The translations under genes and the position numbers were made by a program. Below, piece after piece: positions 31,262 to 44,318 of a DNA stretch of 64,000 bases. Origin of the DNA: Brachionus manjavacas (lineage: Eukaryota > Rotifera > Eurotatoria > Ploima > Brachionidae); the NCBI GenBank assembly GCA_019054805.1, contig JAHQIY010000035.1:370006-434005 (forward strand), in the 5' to 3' direction. Numbering within the stretch: the first letter of the stretch is position 1; each line of letters opens with the position of its first letter. The notes beneath the pieces are model-generated. The model had not been told where the DNA came from. It saw only the letters and a program-made list of their open reading frames with translations, and did not search any database.

Positions 31262-33913
31262 TAAAAATATCTATATTTAAAAAGCCGAAGATTATATATT
31301 AACAAAATTATGTATTAGAAAATCTGACTTTCCGTTCAAAAGTTACAGTGGTCCAAAGGCAAGATAATTTAATAATATGGGTATCGGCTAAATAAGCGTA
31401 TCTCGGTAATTTTTCAAGCAAATTAGACCGCATATATACCAAAATGCTCAGAATTGAATAAGGAATCTAAAAATGAAGCAAAAATAACAAGAATGACAAA
31501 TGTTAGCGAATAAAACCCTTAAAAACCAAGAATTTGACTTTTTTACTTTTGTGGTCTGAAGACTACCCTACGCAAAAGAGCATCGGTCAAAATTTTTTTT
31601 TTTTTTTAAGCTCTAGTAAGGGACTAAAACATATTAAAAGATCAGATCCTAGAAGATTTAATTCCTAAGGTAATTATTCTCACTAAAATTTCAGTCTTTT
31701 TCCTATGTTTAAGATTTAGATTTTAGAGTATTGCACGTGCTTTTATATGTATTTCTTTCGAATTTATTAAGTTCAAGTCGTTCAATTTTAAATTTTTCCT
31801 ACTTACTATTATACACAAATTTATTTCTTCAGTCCTTTTAGAAAGCTAAATAAGTTTGCATAAATTCATATAAAATTTGAATCATTTTTTATTTCATAAA
31901 TCGAACAATTTAATTGTAAAAACAAAAAAAGAACAATTTATATCGAACATTTGCTTTTTGCAAAATTCGGTTTGATTCTAATCCAAAACTAAATAAAAAC
32001 AAAATTGGAATTTTAATCGGCCTGGGTGAAGGCATCACTTCAATTTTGGGAATAGATTGGTAAAATTATAATTATGTTTGCTTCGATTGTCATAGGCATC
32101 TATCAAAGTCGTGTTTAAATGAAGATGAACTATTTAATAAATTGAGGCTTGAAGAGCTTATTGAAAAAGATCGATTACTAAAACTAGATGGGTTATTGAA
32201 TCAGCAAATGGTCGTTTTAAAATGATGGAAATATTTTAGTAATATTGTATCTAATAGAGATATTGGAACAATAGAAAAAGATTATAGATTTATTTGTGCA
32301 TAAATTAATAAGTTTAGACCTCAGCTTGCATCAAAAAAGATTCAGATGAAATCGATTTATACACGGAAATGGTTGAAAAGGCAAATGAGGAAAATAGATT
32401 AAAATATGTAGTGGAAAATTATTCTAAACGCAAAATCTCGAGTTGTGCAAATTGATGAGCTTGATTTTCCAAAATTAAGCCAATCATACATAAAAACTAT
32501 AACAAATCAAGTTTACCAACTCAAACAATGTGTTCCTTATACGATCTCACACTTGGTAAAAAATACAGATTATGTATGCGATTTTTTGGAGAAAGAGAAG
32601 AGCTTATCCGGGTAAAAATAAAGTCGAGATTTCTTCCCAAGTGATCCATAATACTTGGATAAAATATTCGGAAGTTTCAACTATGTATCCAATTCAAGAA
32701 TGTTACTGTGATTGCAAAGCTGGGGAAAGAGTATTTGGGGCATGCTCGCATGTAACAAGCGTCATTTGGTATTTGGGTATCGGACAAAATAATAAAGATA
32801 AGTTGGTTTCAATAAAAAGCGAAAATTTTTATAATTTTTGCTTAGATTGTGATAGGGAAGATCTAGATGATAATGATTTATCATTAATTCAAAATGAAAA
32901 TGGAAACAATTTCCGATACTGAATAAACTAATTAACAATAAAAAAGATTGTTTTTTATTAAATTTTATTCTTCTCTCCTAGCTAAATGTTGTTAAAACTT
33001 AATCTATATCATCATCGAAACATAGGAAAAAGACTGAAATTTTAGTGAGAATAATTACATTAGGAAAAGAAATCTTCTGGGATCAGATTTTTTTATATGT
33101 TTTAGTCACTTAGTAGAGCTTAAGAAATAAAAAATATTTTGACCGATAGTCATTTGGCGTAGGTGGGTCTACAGACCACAAAAATAAAAAAAGGCAAATT
33201 CTTGGTTTTTAAGGGTTTTATTCTATTACATTTATTTGATATTAGACAACATTATTGATAATTTTGCTTCATTTTTAGATTCATTTTTCGATTCTAAACC
33301 CATATTAATAAATTATCTTGACTTTGGAACATGAATTTAAAAAACTAATATAAGGAGTTAATGATTGTGATTATTATTTTGATGATTTTTTTAGATTAGT
33401 TTAATTAATTCTTTCTAAAAAAAAATTGATTTCTTAAATACGAAATTGATTTAATTAAAGATTTAAATCAGAAGTTATTTAAAGGTGCATAATTTATTAA
33501 ATACCATAATAACGGATTTTTGATTTGATTCACAAATGATATAATTGAGAATAAAATTTGAAGAATCAATTTAGAAATGTAATATTTGACATCTATCCAA
33601 ACGAAATTGCACTAAAATTTTTAAGAGCCAAATGATTTAACAAGAGCGATGTTCATTAATTTTAGAAATTCAAAAATGCAATTTAAATATGAATAATTTT
33701 TAAATGTCCTTTTTTAAGAGGTTAATGTATTTTTGATTTTAAATCAGTAACTTATAAAATTAGATTTATATATTAAAAAAACATTTTGAAATAAATTTTT
33801 GACATCTTTAACAAAAATGAACTTTTATTTGATTTTAAATCAAAAATCCACGAATTAAATTCATTTAATTAAGGAATTATATAAGAAGTTATTTAAATTT
33901 GCAAAATTTTTTT
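31262..33913 (+). repeat. Array 2, unit E (2652 bp)
   Basis: Near-identical to unit D. Left TIR 31325-31724, right TIR 33016-33330, inverted O flank to 33913. Confidence 0.85.
31931..32922 (+). pseudogene. Transposase copy E, internally deleted
   Basis: Same deletion junction as D. Two G residues are lost in the NENGETI codons (AATGGAAACAATT). The SWIM frame 32572-32922 therefore ends GNNFRY after 116 codons instead of GETISDTE. The same loss is present in F. GCACGTGC is at 31733. Confidence 0.8.
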
Positions 33914-36562
33914 AAAAATATCTATATTTAAAAAGCCGAAGATTATATATTAACAAAATTATGTATTAGAAAATCTGACTTTCCGTTCAAAAGTTACAGT
34001 GGTCCAAAGGCAAGATAATTTAATAATATGGGTATCGGCTAAATAAGCGTATCTCGGTAATTTTTCAAGCAAATTAGACCGCATATATACCAAAATGCTC
34101 AGAATTGAATAAGGAATCTAAAAATGAAGCAAAAATAACAAGAATGACAAATGTTAGCGAATAAAACCCTTAAAAACCAAGAATTTGACTTTTTTACTTT
34201 TGTGGTCTGAAGACTACCCTACGCAAAAGAGCATCGGTCAAAATTTTTTTTTTTTTTTAAGCTCTAGTAAGGGACTAAAACATATTAAAAGATCAGATCC
34301 TAGAAGATTTAATTCCTAAGGTAATTATTCTCACTAAAATTTCAGTCTTTTTCCTATGTTTAAGATTTAGATTTTAGAGTATTGCACGTGCTTTTATATG
34401 TATTTCTTTCGAATTTATTAAGTTCAAGTCGTTCAATTTTAAATTTTTCCTACTTACTATTATACACAAATTTATTTCTTCAGTCCTTTTAGAAAGCTAA
34501 ATAAGTTTGCATAAATTCATATAAAATTTGAATCATTTTTTATTTCATAAATCGAACAATTTAATTGTAAAAACAAAAAAAGAACAATTTATATCGAACA
34601 TTTGCTTTTTGCAAAATTCGGTTTGATTCTAATCCAAAACTAAATAAAAACAAAATTGGAATTTTAATCGGCCTGGGTGAAGGCATCACTTCAATTTTTG
34701 GGAATAGATTGGTAAAATTATAATTATGTTTGCTTCGATTGTCATAGGCATCTATCAAAGTCGTGTTTAAATGAAGATGAACTATTTAATAAATTGAGGC
34801 TTGAAGAGCTTATTGAAAAAGATCGATTACTAAAACTAGATGGGTTATTGAATCAGCAAATGGTCGTTTTAAAATGATGGAAATATTTTAGTAATATTGT
34901 ATCTAATAGAGATATTGGAACAATAGAAAAAGATTATAGATTTATTTGTGCATAAATTAATAAGTTTAGACCTCAGCTTGCATCAAAAAAAGATTCAGAT
35001 GAAATCGATTTATACACGGAAATGGTTGAAAAGGCAAATGAGGAAAATAGATTAAAATATGTAGTGGAAAATTATTCTAAACGCAAAATCTCGAGTTGTG
35101 CAAATTGATGAGCTTGATTTTCCAAAATTAAGCCAATCATACATAAAAACTATAACAAATCAAGTTTACCAACTCAAACAATGTGTTCCTTATACGATCT
35201 CACACTTGGTAAAAAATACAGATTATGTATGCGATTTTTTGGAGAAAGAGAAGAGCTTATCCGGGTAAAAATAAAGTCGAGATTTCTTCCCAAGTGATCC
35301 ATAATACTTGGATAAAATATTCGGAAGTTTCAACTATGTATCCAATTCAAGAATGTTACTGTGATTGCAAAGCTGGGGAAAGAGTATTTGGGGCATGCTC
35401 GCATGTAACAAGCGTCATTTGGTATTTGGGTATCGGACAAAATAATAAAGATAAGTTGGTTTCAATAAAAAGCGAAAATTTTTATAATTTTTGCTTAGAT
35501 TGTGATAGGGAAGATCTAGATGATAATGATTTATCATTAATTCAAAATGAAAATGGAAACAATTTCCGATACTGAATAAACTAATTAACAATAAAAAGAT
35601 TGTTTTTTATTAAATTTTATTCTTCTCTCCTAGCTAAATGTTGTTAAAACTTAATCTATATCATCATCGAAACATAGGAAAAAGACTGAAATTTTAGTGA
35701 GAATAATTACATTAGGAAAAGAAATCTTCTGGGATCAGATTTTTTATATGTTTTAGTCACTTAGTAGAGCTTAAGAAATAAAAAATATTTTGACCGATAG
35801 TCATTTGGCGTAGGTGGGTCTACAGACCACAAAAATAAAAAAAGGCAAATTCTTGGTTTTTAAGGGTTTTATTCTATTACATTTATTTGATATTAGACAA
35901 CATTATTGATAATTTTGCTTCATTTTTAGATTCATTTTTCGATTCTAAACCCATATTAATAAATTATCTTGACTTTGGAACATGAATTTAAAAAACTAAT
36001 ATAAGGAGTTAATGATTGTGATTATTATTTTGATGATTTTTTTAGATTAGTTTAATTAATTCTTTCTAAAAAATTGATTTCTTAAATACGAAATTGATTT
36101 AATTAAAGATTTAAATCAGAAGTTATTTAAAGGTGCATAATTTATTAAATACCATAATAACGGATTTTTGATTTGATTCACAAATGATATAATTGAGAAT
36201 AAAATTTGAAGAATCAATTTAGAAATGTAATATTTGACATCTATCCAAACGAAATTGCACTAAAATTTTTAAGAGCCAAATGATTTAACAAGAGCGATGT
36301 TCATTAATTTTAGAAATTCAAAAATGCAATTTAAATATGAATAATTTTTAAATGTCCTTTTTTAAGAGGTTAATGTATTTTTGATTTTAAATCAGTAACT
36401 TATAAAATTAGATTTATATATTAAAAAAACATTTTGAAATAAATTTTTGACATCTTTAACAAAAATGAACTTTTATTTGATTTTAAATCAAAAATCCACG
36501 AATTAAATTCATTTAATTAAGGAATTATATAAGAAGTTATTTAAATTTGCAAAATTTTTTTA
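33914..36562 (+). repeat. Array 2, unit F (about 2.65 kb)
   Basis: Near-identical to E. Left TIR 33977-34375, right TIR 35667-35982, inverted O flank to 36562. At that point the sequence runs on naturally into the terminal segment of the inverted copy G (AATAACCGTAATAACGTATA). Confidence 0.85.
34582..35575 (+). pseudogene. Transposase copy F, internally deleted
   Basis: Same deletion junction, Cys-to-Phe change and 2-nt loss as E. The 116-codon SWIM frame is 35225-35575. GCACGTGC is at 34384. Confidence 0.8.
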
Positions 36563-37124
36563 ATAACCGTAATAACGTATAACGTAAAAATAAATGATAT
36601 GGGGTAATCAGGGTAAAAAATCTAAAAATCAGCTTTTTACATATTTTCTGATAGAAATCGACGAGCTGGAAAGAAATCTGTTGGAATCTTGGAAATTTGA
36701 CTTTCCGTTTAAAAGTTACAGTGTTCCAAAGTCAAGATAATTTATTAATATGGGTTTAGAATCGAAAAATGAATCTAAAAATGAAGCAAAATTATCAATA
36801 ATGTTGTCTAATATCAAATAAATGTAATAGAATAAAACCCTTAAAAACCAAGAATGTGCCTTTTTTTATTTTTGTGGTCTGTAGACCCTCCTACGCCAAA
36901 TGACCATCGGTCAAAATATTTTTATTTCTTAAGCTCTACTAAGTGACTAAAACATATAAAAAAATCTGATCCCAGAAGATTTCCTTTTCTAATGTAATTA
37001 TTCTCACTAAAATTTCAGTCTTTTTCCTATGTTTCGATAACGATTTTTCTAAGTTTTAACAACATTTAGCAAGGAGAGAAGAATAAAACTTAATAAAAAA
37101 CAATCTTTTTTATTGTTAATTAGT

Positions 37125-39483
37125 TTATTCAGTATCGGAAATTGTTTCCCCATTTTCATTTTGAATTAATGATAAATCATTATCATCTAAATCTTCCCTA
37201 TCACAATCCAAGCAAAAATTATACAAATTTTCGCTTTTTATTGAAACCAACTTATCTTTATTATTTTGTCCGATACCCAAATACCAAATGACGCTTGTTA
37301 CATGCGAGCATGCCCCAAATACTCTTTCCCCAGCTTTGCAATCACAGTAACATTCTTGAATTGGATACATAGTTGAAACTTCCGAATATTTTATCCAAGT
37401 ATTATGGATCACTTGGGAAGAAATCTCGACTTTATTTTTACCCGGATAAGCTCTTCTCTTTCTCCAAAAAATCGCATACATAATCTGTATTTTTTACCAA
37501 GTGTGAGATCGTATAAGGAACACATTGTTTGAGTTGGTAAACTTGATTTGTTATAGTTTTTATGTATGATTGGCTTAATTTTGGAAAATCAAGCTCATCA
37601 ATTTGCACAACTCGAGATTTTGCGTTTAGAATAATTTTCCACTACATATTTTAATCTATTTTCCTCATTTGCCTTTTCAACCATTTCCGTGTATAAATCG
37701 ATTTCATCTGAATCTTTTTTGATTCAAGCTGAGGTCTAAACTTATTAATTTATGCACAAATAAATCTATAATCTTTTTCTATTGTTCCAATATCTCTATT
37801 AGATACAATATTACTAAAATATTTCCATCATTTTAAAACGACCATTTGCTGATTCAATAACCCATCTAGTTTTAGTAATCAATCTTGAGTTGTTTGCTTC
37901 ACATGTTGTATGTTGAGCTTTTCCCTTCAAGTAGATTTGCATTTTTGGCTCATATTTTTTATTTTGTAAAAATTCTAATGAGTCAGAAACCGCGATCGAA
38001 TACAAACAAATCATCGGGCAAAAATTCTCAACATTATCAATCTTTTTGAATATGTCTTTGGTAATGCTCGCATCATTAATTTTTCCGTTGGAATGGTATT
38101 GGCCAATACCATAAATTAAAAATCCGTCAGTTGCACATATATTCATAAATTATGGCAAACAGCGTTTTTTATGTACTGAAAAAGTATGTTTCTGAAACTT
38201 ATATGACGAAGACTTTTCAATAAATATGTATGTTGCGTCACAAACTGTAATTACATCATTTCCACCAATATTTAAAAGAACTTACGCCATTTTGGTGGTG
38301 TGTTCTGATATAATTTGTCTCTTGTAGTAGAATAAAAGCCAAGATAAATAGATGTAAACATTACTGAAACTTTATTTCTTACTTGACGAAATGATCCTTT
38401 CATTTGGTCATAAGAGAGTATTGGAGTAAACGCTGAAAATTCTTTTAAAGTAACACCAGTACGTAACTTTGTAAGGTAAAAACCTAAAGCATTGATTAAC
38501 GAAACGTTCCCAGATATAGTAGATATATCCCATACAGTTCAAAAAAATTGTCTTTTGAAATTCCTGTCAAAATTTGGCATCGTTTTTCATCAATACAAGC
38601 ATAATCAAGACAAAACGATGCTGTCGTTACTTTGGGTTCAGTTTCATCTAGATTATCCATTTCGATTAAGGGTTCTTGATGTTCATCCTAATTGAAATTT
38701 TTTTGAATAATTTATCAATGGATTTAAATAGTCCAGTGTCAAATGCGGACGATTTCGTTATTCTTGTGGATGCCCTTTGTCAAAAGTTTAGTACAACAAG
38801 CCTGCAGGCAGATCCGACAATCCGCACGCTAGGGAAGTTGACTTGGTTGCTGTTATTAGGTCGCTTGACGGCGCATATCGTAGGTGTATGGCTGATAAAG
38901 AAGACCGCATCAACGCTCTTAAAGCTGAGATTGCCGAGCTTCGAGATCGCATCGATTCAATCTAGAATAGGCCAGTGACCTCGGCTTCATCAAGTTCGAT
39001 TAACTGGGCTAAAGTGGCCTCGGGATGTGTGCACAAAGATGAATATGCAGTAGCGTTAATGACACCAATATCAACTGCAATGAAGAAAAAAGAAGAACTG
39101 GCTAATAATGTTTTACTAGCTATTCCGGCATCAATCATTACTGTTGCTGATGGATAAGCCGTTTTCGCAAAGAAATTGGCAACACATATGGGCATTCCAT
39201 TCCATCTAGATAATCCATTTCGATTAAGGGTTCTTGATGAGTTTCAGTTTCAATAAGCTCTTCAAGCCTCAATTTATTAAATAGTTCATCTTTATTTAAG
39301 CACGACTTTGATAGATGCATATGACAATCGAAGCAAACATAATTATAATTCTTCCAATCTATTCCCAAAGATTGAAGTGATGCCTTAACCCAGGCCGATG
39401 AAATTCCAATTTTGTTTTTATTTAGTTTTGGATTAGAATCAAACCGAATTTTGCAAAAAGCACATGTTCGATATAAATTGCTC
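37125..39483 (-). pseudogene. Transposase copy G, broken
   Basis: Same architecture as A-C on the minus strand. The SWIM frame 37125-37481 (118 codons) is open. A 110-codon DDE piece lies at 37814-38146 (with WVIESANGR). The LINE fragment is at 38682-39202. The zinc-finger-like segment reads CAFC...CFDCH. The HTH region reads QMKGSFRQ without the stop seen in A and B, which groups G with C. The frame anomaly before the first Asp and the 2-nt loss after the second Asp are present. Confidence 0.8.
38645..39239 (+). mobile_element. LINE ORF1 fragment in transposase G with 37-bp duplications
   Basis: Duplications at 38645-38681 and 39203-39239. The ORF1 fragment reads on the plus strand (MDLNSPVSNADD at ~38718). 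Its ends are identical to those in A, B and C, confirming one ancestral event. Confidence 0.85.
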
Positions 39484-40085
39484 TTTTTTTGTTTTTACAA
39501 TTAAATTGTTCAATTTCTGTAATAAAAAATGATTCAAATTTTATATGAATTTATGCAAACTTATTTAGCTTTCTAAAAAGACTGAAGAAAAAAATTTGTT
39601 TACTAGTAAGTAAGACAAATTTAAAATTAAACGACTTGAACTTAATAAATTCGAAAAAAATACATAAAAGCACGTGCAATACTCTAAAATCGTAATCTTA
39701 AAAATAGGAAAAAGACTAAAATTTTAGTGAGAATAATTACCTTAGGAATTAAATCTTCTATGATCTGATCTTTTAATATGTTTTAGTCCCTTACTAGATA
39801 TTAAAAAATAAAAAAAATTTTGACCGATGGTCCTTTGGCGTAGGGTAGTCTTCAGACCACAAAAGTAAAAAAAGTCAAATTCTTGGTTTTTAAGGGTTAT
39901 ATTCGCTAACATTTGTCATTCTTGTTATTTTTGCTTCATTTTTAGATTCCTTATTCAATTCTGAGCATTTTGGTATATATGCGGTCTAATTTGCTTGAAA
40001 AATTACCGAGATACGCTTATTTAGCCGATACCCATATTATTAAATTATCTTGCCTTTGGGCCACTGTAACTTTTGAACGGAAAGT

Positions 40086-41379
40086 CAGATTTTCTAATAT
40101 ATAATTTTGCTAATATATAATTATCGGCTTTTTAAATATAGATATATTTAAAAATATGATTTACAAAGGCTTAAATTAACCAATTTTAAAAAGATTAAAA
40201 TATATATCGAAATTAAATATTTTTTGGTTCAAAGAATACATGAAATTCGTTTTTGTTAAATAAATTCGTATTTTTTGATGATATTAATTCAAATTTGATC
40301 AAAATATGAATTAAATTCACAGATCTAATAAATATGGAAATATTTACCGTTACGTTTTTGACTGGTTCCTTTAGTAAAAATATCTCAACTGAGGTGATTT
40401 CATTGAATAGGATTTAAATTACCATTTTAACAAAGATTATCATATAATTATTAATTTTAAATGGCTTTATTAATATATACAGTCTATTTTGGTGTGTATT
40501 TTTTGGCACCAATCGAATCAAATTTGAATATATGAATTTCCTGATATATGAATTTCCGAATATTTGAATTGATTCATTTACAAACAATTTCATGTATCTA
40601 AGGAGATAAAACTATTAGTTATTTAATGGTGAATTTGAATACACGAATCCATTTAAAAACAACGAATTTCATGAGGTTTAGAAACTAATATAAGGAGTTA
40701 ATAATTATGATTATTATTTTGATGATTTTTTAGATTAGTTAAATTTATTCTTTGTAAAAAAACAAATTGATTTCTTAAATACGAAATTCATTTAATTAAG
40801 GAATTATATCAGAAGTAATTTAAATTTGCATAATTTATTAAATACCATAATAGCGGATTTTTGATTTGATTCACAAATTATATAATTGAGAATAAAATTT
40901 GAAGAATCAATTTAGAAATGTAATATTTGACATCTATCCAAACGAAATTGCACAAAAATTTTTAAGAGCCAAATGATTTAACAAGAGCGATGTTCATTAA
41001 TTTTAGAAATTAAAACAGATGCAATTTAAATGTGAATAATTTTTAAATGTCCTTTTTTAAGAGGTTAATGTATTTTTGATTTTAAATCAGTTACTCATAA
41101 AACAAGATTTATATATTAAAAATACATTTTGAAATAAATTTTTGACATCTTTAACAAATATGAACTTTTATTTGATTTTAAATCAAAAATCCACGAATTA
41201 AATTCACAAATTAAATAAAGATTGAAACAAAATTATTCTTATTTCAAAAGCAATTAATTTAATTTCTACAAAGCATTAAATATGCTGTTGATGAATCAAT
41301 TTGCTTTTATCAATGATTTTAATTCAAAATTGAATCAATAGGAATAAAACTCAGCATTCTGACTTAGATTGTCATATTT
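40086..41379 (-). repeat. Satellite flank and O module, inverted
   Basis: Reverse complement of the 27391-28672 type of sequence. No gene is seen. Confidence 0.7.
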
Positions 41380-41705
41380 CTCTCCCTATGGACTATTTAA
41401 AACAAGAGGCACCTTTTGTCTTATCTGATTACCCATTGAAATCTAAAAAAAAAAGGGGTCTGTTTGTTCTAATAGAAATTTATGGACCACTTAATAACGA
41501 GGCTTCTATTTACTAGATCTACTAGATTATTTACTTATCGACAACTTTTATTGACCAGGTCTTTATTTACTTATTTCACTACCTATGGAAAACTTGATTG
41601 ATATAGCGTCTATATACTTATTTCACTACCTATCAACAACCTAAAACTCTTGAGGTCTATTTACCTATTTATTTACAACTTGAAAAACGAGACTTCCATT
41701 TTACA
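41380..41705 (-). repeat. 47-bp minisatellite, block M6 (inverted)
   Basis: Reverse complement of the full block at 27051-27390, starting CATATTTCTCTCCCTATGGA in plus-strand order and ending with CGAGACTTCCATTTTACATT. Confidence 0.85.
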
Positions 41706-42440
41706 TTTTTACATTTTTTTAACAAGAAGTTAATATTTAAAATATTTAGGAGGTCATTTATCAATTATCAAAAATAAATAAAATTATTTCAAATATTATA
41801 AATAAAGTGCTAACATTTAATTGTATTAAATGTAAAATTTAATGATAAACAGAAGCAATTGTGGTTACAAAGTTCAATTCAATGTCTTTTATGATTGTTA
41901 TAAAAAAAATTCAATTTTAATTCCATTAATTTTTTTAATATTAAATAATTTTTGTGAATTTCTATAATAAATAATAAAGAATATAGAAATATATTTATTT
42001 TTTAGGAAACAAATCTGTCATCTCTGAAAAAGTTTCATGAAGCTACAGGAAACGCGATTTCATAGAATTTATAGCAGCATGCCTAAATGGAAGGAATTAA
42101 TCAGCTTTTACAGCTAATAGTTAAAATTACATTCATAAGTTAGGTTTTTTTTGGGAAATTTTTTTTTGTGGAAACCAATTTAGAAAAAAACAATATCTAT
42201 TTTGAGTCAATGGTTATTTCTTTGTCACTAAAAAAATTTTAAGTGATGAGTTTTTTAAATAGTTAATGGTAAGTAAAGAAGTCAAAATATCACGTTTTTT
42301 AAAAAATATTTTAATTTTTTAGGTTATCTATTAGAGGCAAATGTTTGTGCATTTTTCATTAAAATTAATCAATGAAAAGCAGATGGTTTTCAGCAAGTCT
42401 TGAAATAACCTGCATATAAAAAAAATTCTGATTAAATTTT
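41706..42440 (-). repeat. R module, copy 6 (inverted)
   Basis: Reverse complement of 26330-27000. It ends abruptly at about 42440 (TGATTAAATTTTATACACAA), where copy H begins. Confidence 0.8.
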
Positions 42441-42442
42441 AT

Positions 42443-44318
42443 ACACAAGTACACAAATTTTTTTCTTCAGTCCTTTTAGAAAGCTAAATAAGTTTGCATA
42501 AATTCATATAAAATTTGAATCATTTTTTATTTCATAAATCGAACAATTTAATTCTAAAAACAAAAAAAGAACAATTTATATCGAACATTTGCTTTTTGCA
42601 AAATTCGGTTTGATTCTAATCCAAAACTAAATAAAAACAAAATTGGAATTTTAATCGGCCTGGATGAAGACATCACTTCAATCTTTGGGAATAGATTGGC
42701 AAAATTAAAATTATGTTTGCATCGATTGTCATAGGCATCTATCAAAGTCGTGCTTAAATAAAGATGAACTATTTAATAAATTGAGGCTTGAAGAGCTTAT
42801 TGAAACTGTAACTCATCATTGGTATTGGCCAATACCATTCCAACGGAAAAATTAATGATGCGAGCATTACCAAAGACATATTCAAAAAGACTGATAATGT
42901 TGAGAATTTTTGCCCGATGATTTGTTTGTATTCGATCGCGGTTTCTGACTCATTAGAATTTTTACAATATAAAGAATATGAGCCAAAAATGCAAATCTAC
43001 TTGAAGGGAAAAACTCAACATACAACAAGTGAAGCAAACAACTCAAGATTGATTACTAAAACAAGATAGGTGATTGAATCAGCAAATGGTCGTTTTAAAA
43101 TGATGGAAATATTTTAGTAATATTGTATCTAATAGAGATATTGGAACATTAGAAAAAGATTATAGATTTATTTTTGCATTAATTAATAAGTTTAGATCTC
43201 AGCTTGCATCAACAAAAGATTCAGATGAAATCGATTTATACAAGGAAATGGTTGAAAAGGCAAATGAGGAAAATAGATAAAAATATGTAGTGGAAAATTA
43301 TTCTAAACGCAAAATCTCGAGTTGTGCAAATTGATGAGCTTGATTTTCCAAAAATTAAGCCAATCATACATAAAAACTATAACAAATCAAGTCAACTCAA
43401 ACAATGTGTTCCTTATACGATCTCACACTTGGTAAAAAATACAGATTATGTTTGCGAATTTTTTGGAGAAAGAGAAGAGCTTATCCGGGTAAAAATAAAG
43501 TCGAGATTTCTTCCCAAGTGATCCATAATACTTGGATAAAATATTCGGAAGTTTCAACTATGTATCCAATTCAAGAATGTTACTGTGATTGCAAATCTGG
43601 GGAAAGAGTATTTGGGGCAAGCTCGCATGTAACAAGCGTCATTTGGTATTTGGGTATCGGACAAAATAATAAAGATAAGTTTGTTTCAATAAAAAGCGAA
43701 AATTTGTATAATTTTTGCTTTGATTGTGATAGGGAAGATCTAGATGATAATGATTTATCATTAATTCAAAATGAAAATGGGGAAACAATTTCGGATACTG
43801 AATTAACTAATAAAATATAAAAAAGATTTTTTTTTATTAAGTTTTATTCTTCTCTCCATGCTAAATGTTTTTAAAACATAGAAAAATCGTAATCTTAAAC
43901 ATAGGAAATAGACTGAAATTTTAGTGAGAATAATTACCTTAGGAATTAAATCTTCTAGGATCTGATCTTTTAATATGTTTTAGTCACTTAGTAGAGCTTA
44001 AAAAATAAAAAAATTTGACCGATGGTCCTTTGGCGTAGGGTGGTCTACAGACCACAAAAGTAAAAAAGGTCAAATTCTTGGTTTTTAAGGGTTGTATTCG
44101 ATAACATTTATTTGATATTAGATAACATTACTGTTATATTTTAGATTCCTTATTCAATTCTGAGCATTTTGGTATATATGCGGTCTAATTTTCTTTAAAA
44201 ATGACCGAGATACGCTTATTTAGCGGAAACCCAAATTATTAAATTATCTTGACTTTGGAACACTGTAACTTTTATACTGTTGATTTTTGGATTTTTTACC
44301 CTGATTGCCCCATATCCT
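42443..44318 (+). mobile_element. Transposon copy H (left TIR missing)
   Basis: Starts abruptly in the transposase leader (ACACAAATTTTTTTCTTCAG), without left TIR or E-box. Right TIR 43885-44318 ends ACCCTGATTGCCCCATATCC and lacks ~85 bp near 44270. Confidence 0.75.
42569..43820 (+). pseudogene. Transposase copy H, deleted and SWIM-damaged
   Basis: The N-terminal segment (FAFC, first Cys to Phe) is joined at about 42818 to the DDE domain at GIGQYHSNGK. This removes the HTH, the LINE site and the first Asp. Trp of TRWVIES is a stop (TAG, ~43068). The open C-terminal frame 43404-43820 (138 codons) has the third SWIM ligand changed from Cys to Ser (GASSH). The usual stop is lost, so it reads on to 43820. 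Confidence 0.8.

Larger units (their letters stand above)
36596..40085 (-). mobile_element. Transposon copy G (inverted)
   Basis: Right TIR 36596-37044, including the terminus GATATGGGGTAATCAGGG; transposase 37125-39483; left TIR 39688-40085. GCACGTGC is at 39670. Confidence 0.75.
36563..42440 (-). repeat. Inverted block holding copy G, O module, minisatellite and R module
   Basis: The order on the minus strand from 42440 down is R module (42440-41720), 47-bp minisatellite (41705-41380), O module and flank (41379-40086), then transposon G (40085-36596). This is the same order as 26268-30700 on the plus strand, so the block is an inverted equivalent. Confidence 0.8.

Noticed and set aside
36563..42440. 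Inverted block as a single very large transposon with G as its core
   Set aside because: The R, minisatellite and O modules occur on one side of G only, so there is no matching pair of outer ends.
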